A DNA stretch of 64,000 nucleotides, taken from assembly GCA_027068915.1 (NCBI GenBank), contig JAMOLT010000033.1, positions 1 to 64,000 of the forward strand, written 5' to 3'. Under the pieces are notes generated by a model. That model did not search any database. It was not told where the DNA came from and saw only the letters and a list, made by a program, of their open reading frames with translations. The DNA comes from Sedimenticola sp. (lineage in GTDB: Bacteria; Pseudomonadota; Gammaproteobacteria; Chromatiales; Chromatiaceae). Positions 1 through 6,457 of the stretch are shown in pieces. The first letter of the stretch is position 1. Every line of letters starts with the position of its first letter. The translations under genes were made by a program, and so were the position numbers.

Positions 1-86
1 AGGATCGCAAACCCTACGATGAAGCCAAGTATCTGATGGCCTTGAAGGCCAAAGGATCACCACTCGTTGAAGAACTGGCTAAATAA
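1..86 (+). CDS. C-terminal end of a probable transposase (partial)
   Basis: An open frame enters from the left edge and ends at a TAA at 84–86, giving only 27 residues that end in GSPLVEELAK. The composition resembles the tail of IS110/IS1111-type transposases, but this is too little for a firm family call. Context supports a mobile element: five bases after the stop, the sequence turns into an attC-like arm (91–124, read on the minus strand) that is cut off there. Some IS1111 elements are known to insert into attC sites, so this could be such an insertion. Function is inferred from position more than from sequence. Confidence 0.35.
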   Translation, partial: DRKPYDEAKYLMALKAKGSPLVEELAK

Positions 87-90
87 CAGA

Positions 91-127
91 TTTTTGTTGA
101 CGGACTACCTCAGGGCGTGTGTTAGGC
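91..127 (-). other. truncated attC-like arm after the lipoprotein cassette
   Basis: Read on the minus strand this begins with GCCTAAC (127–121), which fits the left R box of an integron attC (RYYYAAC), and lies just after the stop of the lipoprotein gene, where a cassette's own attC belongs. Bases 91–124 match the reverse complement of 3568–3601 at 33 of 34 positions. No right half with GTTRRRY follows; the sequence instead becomes the end of the probable transposase gene. The site appears interrupted or truncated. Confidence 0.5.
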
Positions 128-136
128 GATTTTTAT

Positions 137-856
137 TCATGATTTGCTCACACGATTGTTTTTTAGAAAACGTGTGTAACTCTCTATAAAATCACTTTTC
201 AGTAGCAAGAATTCTTCAATGCCCTTAAATTTTGATTTTTCTTGCCTCAACAGATATGCAGTAATAATTATTTCATTTTCGGGTACAAATATATGTACCT
301 GGCTTATTGTGTTGCCAAGCAACCCAATAACATTTTCTGTATATGAAATATACTCATAACCATTTATTGTTTCTTGCTCAAGTGTAATGTAGTCCTTTCC
401 TTTAGCCCTGTAAGGCTCCATTTTTTCTTTTAAACCAGGGGTTTTATTTAGATAGGTTGCTATACGTTCTTTTCTTCTATTATATTCATGAATTATAGCC
501 TCAATTACTATATTCTTATCTTGTTCATATTTACCATTACTGCTCTTTTCTATTTTTGTATTTGAGAAGTATTCCGTACCGGGATAGGCATACATTGCCC
601 TATAGCCTACCTGAACAGTTACTTTTTCCTTTTTTATTGGTTTGTCGCTTTCGTTGCTGTGATATTCGATATATCTCCAAGGTTTGCAACCAATACAACG
701 ATTCTCTACTTCTATAAGTTTTAGATCCCCTTTCATCTCAACTGGAATAGTGTTCTTAAATTCGTCAGGCAAATCCGATGTGTCACTTGACTGTGCGCTG
801 CAGGCGACAATGAATGACAGCAGAAATGCGTGAATAATTGGATATTTCAGTTTCAT
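137..856 (-). CDS. putative lipoprotein, cassette-borne, function unknown
   Basis: A 239-residue protein with a lipoprotein signal: a hydrophobic stretch ends in IVAC at about residue 19, so it is probably an outer-membrane or periplasmic lipoprotein. A CIGC motif lies in the N-terminal half. I recognise no catalytic domain. It is AT-rich compared with the core genes. The ATG lies 7 bases after a GTTAGGC core site on the same strand (870–864), and the stop lies 10 bases before a GCCTAAC box, which is the architecture of an integron gene cassette. There is no convincing ribosome binding site, which is common for cassette genes. The reading frame is convincing; the function is unknown. Confidence 0.7.
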   Translation of the reverse strand: MKLKYPIIHAFLLSFIVACSAQSSDTSDLPDEFKNTIPVEMKGDLKLIEVENRCIGCKPWRYIEYHSNESDKPIKKEKVTVQVGYRAMYAYPGTEYFSNTKIEKSSNGKYEQDKNIVIEAIIHEYNRRKERIATYLNKTPGLKEKMEPYRAKGKDYITLEQETINGYEYISYTENVIGLLGNTISQVHIFVPENEIIITAYLLRQEKSKFKGIEEFLLLKSDFIESYTRFLKNNRVSKS

Positions 857-863
857 TATTTTC

Positions 864-922
864 GCCTAACAGCTAAGCATTTATCTGCTGTGCGCAGCAT
901 GGCAGATAAATGTCCGTTGGAC
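864..922 (-). other. attC recombination site (integron cassette)
   Basis: Read on the minus strand: R'' box GTCCAAC (922–916), then an imperfect palindrome with a ten-base stem (ATTTATCTGC / GCAGATAAAT) around a short variable loop, then R' box GTTAGGC (870–864). Both boxes fit the RYYYAAC / GTTRRRY consensus exactly. The total of 59 bp is within the range of known attC sites. The site lies directly in front of the lipoprotein ATG, so it would belong to the preceding cassette. No integrase gene is visible in the window. Confidence 0.75.
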
Positions 923-1190
923 TATGCCGCCCATCAGGTTGGCACAGTCTATATAAAGGGGATTGTATTTCGGCGACCGCCTGGGGCAGCGGTCTGCGCA
1001 CAGGAGGGAAGATTTCCTGCACCGGTTTTTGTCCTTTTGCGCTGCTGCTCCTTTGCACCATTCCTGCTCATTGTTGCTATTTCCTTTCGAGTCTAAGGGA
1101 TTTCCTGCCTTTTGGCCATAGCTACCCCGCAGGCGGATAGCCGCCTGATGTCGCCCCGGCTTTTCACGTCATCCACGTTGCTTCAGCAGG
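923..1190. other. no convincing gene; cassette or IS border
   Basis: Short open frames cross this stretch on both strands, but none shows recognisable protein features or a good start. On the minus strand it should hold the end of whatever cassette owned the attC at 864–922. It contains GC-rich inverted repeats (for example around 1128–1148) next to the IS91-family remnant and may include one end of that element. Confidence 0.3.
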
Positions 1191-1791
1191 TCAACCAACG
1201 GGCATAATCGATCGTAGCCATAACGGTTTCAGCACCCGGATTGGCAGGAGATGTCCCTGATGGCATTTGGGACAAAGACCGTCGTTCTTCAGCGCTTCGC
1301 TTTCTACCTGTTCTTCTACCGTTACCGGTTGTACCAGGATCTTGCGTATAAGAGCCAATGCGGCCTTTCTGCAGCGGTTGGCCAGAAAGCCGTAATGACG
1401 GATACGCATGAACCCCTTTGGCAACACATGCAGCAGGAAGCGGCGGATAAATTCATCGCAGTGCAATTTCATGACCTTGGGCTGGCCATCCCGATAGTCT
1501 TTGTAGCGGAAGTGCACCTGATCATCTGTCATGCCAATGAGCCGATGATCGCTGATCGCGATCTTGTGGCTGTAACGGGCCAGGTAGCTGATCACGGCCT
1601 GGGGTCGATCGATGCTGGGCTTGCTGTAGACTACCCAGTCTTTGTTCATTAACTGATCCAGCATTTTATCGATTTCACCCACGCGGGTGAGGCGCTTCAG
1701 CTTGCCTGCCTTCGCACAGGCCCGCAGGCTGCTGACCATCTTCCCCCGGAAATACCGGGACAAGGCCCGTATTGGGAACAGGGATCAATGG
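1191..1791 (-). pseudogene. IS91-family transposase, N-terminally truncated
   Basis: About 200 residues, starting with LFPIRALSRYFRGK and continuing through VISYLARYSHKIAISD, match the C-terminal half of IS91-family (Y2/HUH) rolling-circle transposases. Intact family members are about 400 residues. Upstream in the same frame there is an immediate stop (TGA), so the N-terminal part with the zinc finger and first HUH motif is missing. The C-terminal CPKCHQGHLLPI zinc-knuckle-like motif is present. This is a remnant, not an active gene. It lies between two cassette segments of opposite orientation and may mark the rearrangement that created them. Confidence 0.8.
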
Positions 1792-1898
1792 GGGCAGACT
1801 CGGTTGGTCTAGGCATGACGGCACAGCATTGCCAGCCCCATGCATTGATGACCTGTGATGGCAATAGGCACACTAAGTGGCTATTATTGTCTTTATAA

Positions 1899-2139
1899 AA
1901 CCAAATCAACTGGAATCTCGACAAAAAATCCTGAGCTTATCGAAGAGCGAGGTGTTTCATTTGAAGAGATCGTCTTTTCTCTTCAATCGGGTTGTTTGCT
2001 CGATGATGTTGTACACCCCAACAAGGAAAAATATGCCCGCCAACGAGTGTTTATTGTTGCAATAGATGACTATGTATATCTGGTGCCGTACGTTGAGCGC
2101 AATCTAGAAGAGAGCATTGGAAGAAGGCGTTCTCTATAA
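1899..2139 (+). pseudogene. BrnT/DUF4258-like toxin relic with frameshift
   Basis: From about 1932 the frame encodes ELIEERGVSFEEI and later VFIVAIDDYVYLVPYVE, typical of a family of small BrnT- or DUF4258-like toxins. The expected N-terminal segment INWNLDK is present in a different frame (1905–1925), and the two are separated by a run of six A (1922–1927). Five A would restore one continuous frame. There is no clear start codon for the joined frame, and the usual C-terminal TIIPSRK segment is missing. I read it as a decayed toxin gene of a lost toxin-antitoxin pair. A homopolymer sequencing error could explain the frameshift but not the missing ends. Confidence 0.55.
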
Positions 2140-2193
2140 ACATTGGTGACTAATATTTTGCATAGGTATGTTTCAGGCAGCTTGTATGGTGTC

Positions 2194-2252
2194 ACAGCTA
2201 ACCCATCAAGCCGACGCCAAAAAGCGGCCCTGCTTATGGGCGGCGTTATGCG
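2194..2252 (+). other. attC-like palindrome before higBA
   Basis: The segment runs from AGCTAAC to GTTATGC. The left inner part TCAAGCCGACGCC and the right part CTGCTTATGGGCGGC resemble the arms of well-known attC sites, and the two ends pair with extrahelical bases (GCTAAC/GTTATGC, CCATCAAG/CTTATGG). Both R boxes deviate by one base from consensus, so orientation is uncertain; plus fits better. It lies between the toxin relic and higB, where a cassette boundary would be expected. Confidence 0.5.
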
Positions 2253-2302
2253 CGCAAAAATACATAATTGCACGGAACCCGTGAATGCATTAATATTAAA
2301 TC

Positions 2303-2596
2303 GTGATAGTTTCTTTCGGAAACCGTGCAACATCGGATTTATTTCATGGTGTATCCAGTAGCCGTACGAGGCGGCTACCCACTCAAATCAAGGAATCAGC
2401 ACTTTACAAACTGGACGTACTCAATGCCGCTCAGTCACTGGAAGACTTGAAATCTCCCCCGGGCAATCGGTTGGAGGCATTAAAAGGAGATTTGGCCGGT
2501 TTCCATAGTATCCGTATCAACAACCAATGGCGCATCGTGTTCAGGTGGCAAGCATCAAATGCACATGATGTTCAGGTCGTTGATTACCATAGATAA
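2303..2596 (+). CDS. higB: HigB-type toxin (RelE/ParE superfamily mRNA interferase)
   Basis: A 97-residue protein starting at a GTG, with the HigB pattern: N-terminal MIVSFGNRATSDLFHG, a helical middle, then LKGDLAGFHSIRINNQWRIVFRW and the terminal VVDYH. HigB toxins cleave mRNA on the ribosome. The family's usual length is 90–95 residues, so it appears intact. The gene for the antitoxin HigA starts 15 bases downstream, in the toxin-first order typical of hig loci. The 50-base gap after the attC-like palindrome leaves room for its own promoter, as usual for toxin-antitoxin cassettes in large integrons, where they stabilise the array. Confidence 0.9.
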   Translation: MIVSFGNRATSDLFHGVSSSRTRRLPTQIKESALYKLDVLNAAQSLEDLKSPPGNRLEALKGDLAGFHSIRINNQWRIVFRWQASNAHDVQVVDYHR

Positions 2597-2611
2597 TCTG
2601 GAGGCAGCAAA

Positions 2612-2902
2612 ATGATTCCGTCCAATAGAGTAGCAACCCACCCAGGGGTTATATTACTGAAAGAGTTTATTGAGCCATTGGGGTTGTCTCAAAAGGCAGT
2701 CGCAACTCATATCGGTGTTCCGGTGCAGAGAATCAATGAGATCATCAAGGGCAAGAGGGGCGTATCGCCCGATACTGCCTGGTTGCTTTCCGAGGCGTTT
2801 AATACTTCTCCTGAATTTTGGCTTAATCTTCAGGCTGCTCATGATTTATCGCTCCATAAACCAGAGAAACATGTCCAGCCGCTTGTGGTGATAAACGCAT
2901 AA
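2612..2902 (+). CDS. higA: HigA-type antitoxin, XRE-family DNA-binding
   Basis: A 96-residue protein of the HigA/VapI family. A helix-turn-helix spans roughly residues 25–60 (LSQKAVATHIGVPVQRINEI), followed by the family-typical SPEFWLNLQAAHDL. It should neutralise HigB and repress the operon through its HTH. A good ribosome binding site (CTGGAGG) lies 8 bases before the ATG. It is followed by a long imperfect palindrome that may be the cassette's attC. Confidence 0.92.
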   Translation: MIPSNRVATHPGVILLKEFIEPLGLSQKAVATHIGVPVQRINEIIKGKRGVSPDTAWLLSEAFNTSPEFWLNLQAAHDLSLHKPEKHVQPLVVINA

Positions 2903-3011
2903 AGGCAATGCAGCGGAGCCGCAAAAGCTGCGCCATTTTTGTGTATTCGCTGCGCTCAATTTTACACAGAAACGGCTCCGCCTTTGCGTCCAGCTGATTG
3001 CGGCGCTATGT
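2897..3011 (+). other. degenerate attC-like or other long palindrome
   Basis: Ends GCATAAA and GCTATGT are each one or two bases from R-box consensus. The inner arms GGAGCCG and CGGCTCC are exact inverse complements, and two smaller hairpins lie inside (GCAGC/GCTGC; TGTGTA/TACACA). It lies between higA and the next gene, whose ATG follows 14 bases later. The spacing matches a cassette boundary but the boxes are poor, so it may be an eroded attC or an unrelated repeat. Confidence 0.35.
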
Positions 3012-3025
3012 GAGAAAAGAAACAA

Positions 3026-3610
3026 ATGACGGATAAAGCATGGGATACATACGAGGAAGTTGCTGCATATCTTCTTGATAAAAATGCGAAGGAATTCGGG
3101 CTGAAGAGAGTCGAAGGAAAGCAATCTATAGCAGGGAGGCGCTCTGGAACAAATTGGGTGGTTGATGCAAAAGGAGTTAAGGATGACGGTATAGGTTTTG
3201 TTATCATTGAGTGTCGCCGCTATACAACATCAAAACAAAATCAAGAGAAAATGGGAGCCTTGGCCTATCGAATAATTGATACTGAAGCATCTGGCGGAAT
3301 CATTGTGAGTCCCATGGGGCTTCAATCTGGCGCTGCAAAGGTTGCTTCTTCTGAGGGAATATTAGAAGTAATGCTAGATGCCGATAGTACACCTCATGAG
3401 TTCGCTCTGCGCTTTCTTAACAAGCTTATGATAGGGATGCAAGACACAATCTCCTTCGGTGATACATTTTCGGTAATAGTTCGCCGAGTTTGCAAGCAAT
3501 GCGGAAAAGTATTCGAAGTAAAAAAGAATGAAACAGAATGTTCTGAGTGTGGATCCAATAATTCACATAACACACGCCCTGGGGTAGTCCGTCAACAAAA
3601 AGCGGACTAA
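3026..3610 (+). CDS. Mrr-like PD-(D/E)XK nuclease with C-terminal zinc ribbon
   Basis: A 194-residue protein. Residues about 5–140 look like an Mrr-type restriction endonuclease domain: TNWVVDAKG (Asp47), then FVIIECRRY (Glu62-Cys-Arg64), then conserved MGALAYRI and a GGIIVSP strand. The usual catalytic Lys is Arg here, as in some variants. C-terminal cysteines 156/159 and 172/175 (CKQC...CSEC) form a probable zinc ribbon for DNA binding. The last 14 codons lie inside an attC-like arm, so the true C-terminus was set by cassette capture. The likely role is DNA cleavage, perhaps defence; the substrate is unknown. There is no modification methylase nearby. Confidence 0.7.
   Translation: MTDKAWDTYEEVAAYLLDKNAKEFGLKRVEGKQSIAGRRSGTNWVVDAKGVKDDGIGFVIIECRRYTTSKQNQEKMGALAYRIIDTEASGGIIVSPMGLQSGAAKVASSEGILEVMLDADSTPHEFALRFLNKLMIGMQDTISFGDTFSVIVRRVCKQCGKVFEVKKNETECSECGSNNSHNTRPGVVRQQKAD
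3566..3607 (+). other. attC-like left arm at the end of the nuclease gene
   Basis: CATAAC, followed by the same 34-base arm as at 91–124 (inverted, one mismatch). The arm continues into a hairpin TAGTCCG / CGGACTA with an 11-base loop. The expected mirror-image right half ending in GTTRRRY is not found downstream, so the site looks truncated. Confidence 0.45.
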
Positions 3611-3723
3611 TTTGGCAGCACTTTAACAAGTGGATCCTCCACTTTCTCACATTCGCAAAAATGTGCCGCTTTGGGTTTCCGCTGAACAAGGCGCTTTGTG
3701 TAAAACGAACATGAACCATTTTT

Positions 3724-3969
3724 ATGGATACTGATCCTGATAAAAATCTCCTGGATAAACTTCCGCCTATTCTCAAGAAGGGCTTGGACAAGAACCTGTG
3801 TACATGCAATGAAGTTCTCAAGATAGATATTATCAATGCCATCGTAAATGGGGCCGATACAGTGGAGGAAGTCCAGAAACAAACCTACGCTACAGATGGA
3901 ATCGGCTGTTGCGAAAGGCAGGTGCAGCGGTTGATTGAATGCCTTTGCGCCCCGGAAACGAAAAAGTAA
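3724..3969 (+). CDS. small BFD-like [2Fe-2S] ferredoxin
   Basis: An 81-residue protein. Residues 24–75 match the bacterioferritin-associated ferredoxin (Fer2_BFD) fold: CTC (Cys26, Cys28) in LCTCNEVLKIDIINAI, then GADTVEEVQKQT, then GIGCCERQV (Cys62, Cys63) and CLC near the end. BFD proteins bind a [2Fe-2S] cluster and deliver electrons, for example to bacterioferritin or nitrite reductases. The second cysteine pair is adjacent rather than CxxC, so ligand use may differ from Bfd. It stands alone, with no bacterioferritin gene in view. Confidence 0.7.
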   Translation: MDTDPDKNLLDKLPPILKKGLDKNLCTCNEVLKIDIINAIVNGADTVEEVQKQTYATDGIGCCERQVQRLIECLCAPETKK

Positions 3970-3995
3970 TGATCTTTTGTATTCGTTGATACATA

Positions 3996-4204
3996 GGGGC
4001 ACCTCGATAAATGGTCATTCCGATGCGCGAACCCATGGATGGGTGAAGATAGAGCAATGCAGGATAGATACAGGGATGTATCGTAGTAGAACAACGCAGG
4101 AGCAGTTGTCGAGCAATTGCCGAGGCCGGAATCCATAAGTTGTCGAAAACTTTGGACACCGGCCTACGCCGGTGTGACGAAAACCGAATTATTCGAGGTG
4201 CCCG
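3996..4204. repeat. MITE-like element with GGGCACCTCGA ends
   Basis: The left end GGGGCACCTCGATAAATGG and the right end, whose reverse complement is CGGGCACCTCGAATAATTC, form imperfect terminal inverted repeats around about 170 bp of non-coding DNA. Similar ends occur at 61289–61446. Inside are a palindrome ACACCGGC-CTAC-GCCGGTGT (4156–4175) and a segment around 4025–4048 that also occurs, inverted, at 11435–11460. I read it as a non-autonomous element of an unknown insertion sequence. Confidence 0.45.
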
Positions 4205-4208
4205 ATAG

Positions 4209-5318
4209 TCAATACATCCGGTGCCGAAACAGCCACCCCGCAGCCACCAGCGATACCACGCCGATGATGGCCATGGGCCAGTACTGGTCCATGAGCAGGG
4301 CGTAGCCGTCGCCTTCCAGGAACACGCCGCGGACGATGACCAGGAAGTAACGCAACGGATCAAGATAGGTCAGATACTGTACGGCTTCGGGCATGTTGGC
4401 GATGGGGGTGGCGAAGCCGGAGAGGATCACCGCGGGCACCAGAAACAGGAAGGCGCCCAGCACCGCCTGTTGTTGGGTGACGGAGATGGCGGAGATCATC
4501 AGCCCCATGCCCACGGCGGAGAACAGGAACAGCAGCAGCCCCAGATACAGGGCGCCCACGTCGCCCCGCAGGGGGATGTCGAACCAGAGCATGGCCACCA
4601 CGATGATGAAGGTGGCCTCGATGATGCCAATCACCAGCCCCGGAATGGACTTGCCGATGAGAATGGCGGTGGGCCGCAGTGGCGTCACCAGCAGCTGGTC
4701 GAAAGTTCCCTGCTCACGTTCCCGCGCCACGGACAGGGCGGTGACCACCAGGGTGACTACCAGGGTCAGCAGGCCGACGATGCCGGGGATGATGAACCAG
4801 TGGGAGTCCAGGTCTTCGTTGTACCAGGCGCGCATGCTCAGTTTCACCGGCGGCCCGGTCTGGCCCTGGTTGGTGGCGAGTTGCTGGTTGTAGTCCAGTA
4901 CGATGCTGCGCAGATAGTTGAGGGCGAGCAGGGCGGTGTTGGAGTTGCGCCCGTCGAGTATGACCTGCAACGCGGCGGTGCGTCCCTGACCCAGGTGGGC
5001 GCTGAAACGGGGGCCGATGTGCAGCACCAGTAGCACTTCCTTGTTATCGACCAGGGGGGGGATTTGCGCATCATGATCCAGATGGCTGATGACCTCGAAA
5101 TGAGGCGAGCCCTCGATGCGGCTCACCAGCTCCCGCCCGGCCGCGCCGCTGTCCTGGTTGTAGATGGCCACGGGCACATGATCCAGATCGAAGCTGGCCG
5201 CATAGCCGAATATGATCAGCTGCATGATGGGCGGGCCGATGAGGACGAAGCGACTGCGCGGGTCACGCAGCAGCGCCAGGAATTCCTTCAATGCCAAAGC
5301 CAGTATGTGTCTGAGCAT
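4209..5318 (-). CDS. ybhR: ABC-2 type permease, YbhR-like
   Basis: 369 residues, starting MLRHILALALKEF. The longer open frame upstream overlaps the preceding gene out of frame, so I take the ATG at 5318, 5 bases after that gene's stop. The ABC-2 layout is clear: one N-terminal membrane helix (VLIGPPIMQLIIFGYA), a long extracytoplasmic domain to about residue 180, then five helices with the ABC-2 motif EREQGTFDQLLVTPLRP. Length equals E. coli YbhR. It pairs with the previous permease to form the membrane channel of a drug/cation exporter. Confidence 0.88.
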   Translation of the reverse strand: MLRHILALALKEFLALLRDPRSRFVLIGPPIMQLIIFGYAASFDLDHVPVAIYNQDSGAAGRELVSRIEGSPHFEVISHLDHDAQIPPLVDNKEVLLVLHIGPRFSAHLGQGRTAALQVILDGRNSNTALLALNYLRSIVLDYNQQLATNQGQTGPPVKLSMRAWYNEDLDSHWFIIPGIVGLLTLVVTLVVTALSVAREREQGTFDQLLVTPLRPTAILIGKSIPGLVIGIIEATFIIVVAMLWFDIPLRGDVGALYLGLLLFLFSAVGMGLMISAISVTQQQAVLGAFLFLVPAVILSGFATPIANMPEAVQYLTYLDPLRYFLVIVRGVFLEGDGYALLMDQYWPMAIIGVVSLVAAGWLFRHRMY

Positions 5319-5323
5319 GTTCT

Positions 5324-6457
5324 TCAATCCAGCCGTTTGTATGCTTTTTTGCGGACGATCACCGTGAGGATCACCAGCATGACGGCCATGGCCCCCATAT
5401 TGGCCCAGTAGACCGGCCATACGTCTCCCGCCAGGAACAGGCTTTGCAGGATGGACACCAGATAGCGGGCGGGAACCGTGAGGGTGACGATCTGAATCGC
5501 CTCGGGCATGGAGTGAATGTCGAAGATGAAGCCCGAGAGGATGAAGGCGGGCAGAAAGGTGATGATAATGGCGATCTGCCCGGCCACGAACTGGTTCTTC
5601 GAGACGATGGAGATCAGCAGTCCCAGAGCCAGGGCAACCAGCATGAACAGGGCGCTGGCGCCGAGCAGGGCGAGGAAGGAGCCGCGAAAAGGCACCTCGA
5701 ACTGCCATACGGCCAGGGCCACGGTAAACAACATGCCCCCCATGCCCAGGATGAAGTAGGGAATCAGTTTGCCGATGAGCATCTCCTGCATGTTCAGGGG
5801 CGTGACCATGAGCGCCTCCATGGTACCCCGCTCCCATTCCCTGGCTACCACCATGGCGGTGAGCAATGACCCGGTCAGGGTCATGATGATGGCCACCAGG
5901 CCCGGCACCAGGTAGTGGCGGCTGATGAGGGCGGCATTGAACCATACCCGCTGTTCCAGGGCGACAGGCAGGGGCAGATCACGCCCGTGCCGCGCCGCAT
6001 ACTGGTTCAGCCAGGCCAGCCAGGCGCCCTGGATATACCCCTGGGTGATGCGCGCCTGATTGGCGTCCACCGCGTTGACCCGCACGGCAATGGGCGCATC
6101 CTCGCCGGAAAGCAGGGAGCTGGAAAAGTTGCTGCGCAGCCAGATGATGCCGTCGATGCGGCGTTCCGCCAGGGCCTGCTGCGCCTCCTGGATGCTGCCG
6201 AAATTGCCGGGGGCGAAAAACTCCGAATGATCGAAAGAGGCGCGGAAGCTGGCGCTGTTGCTGTCCGGCTGGTCGATGACAAAGCCGATGGGGATGCTCT
6301 TCGCATCCAGGGAGACGCCATAGCCGAACAGAAACAGCAGCACCACGGGCATGAGAAAAGCGATGGCGATGCTGGAAGGGTCGCGCAGGATTTGCAGCCA
6401 TTCCTTGCGGATCATGCCTTTGAAGCGCATGGTGCGTGCTGCCTGTGGGGTTGTCAT
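5324..6457 (-). CDS. ybhS: ABC-2 type permease, YbhS-like
   Basis: 377 residues, the same length as E. coli YbhS. An N-terminal membrane segment (IAIAFLMPVVLLFLFGYGV) is followed by a large periplasmic loop and five further helices. The ABC-2 motif REWERGTMEALMVTPL lies near residue 220. The ATG overlaps the stop of the ATPase gene by four bases, indicating translational coupling. Half of the heterodimeric channel together with the YbhR-like protein. Confidence 0.9.
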   Translation of the reverse strand: MTTPQAARTMRFKGMIRKEWLQILRDPSSIAIAFLMPVVLLFLFGYGVSLDAKSIPIGFVIDQPDSNSASFRASFDHSEFFAPGNFGSIQEAQQALAERRIDGIIWLRSNFSSSLLSGEDAPIAVRVNAVDANQARITQGYIQGAWLAWLNQYAARHGRDLPLPVALEQRVWFNAALISRHYLVPGLVAIIMTLTGSLLTAMVVAREWERGTMEALMVTPLNMQEMLIGKLIPYFILGMGGMLFTVALAVWQFEVPFRGSFLALLGASALFMLVALALGLLISIVSKNQFVAGQIAIIITFLPAFILSGFIFDIHSMPEAIQIVTLTVPARYLVSILQSLFLAGDVWPVYWANMGAMAVMLVILTVIVRKKAYKRLD

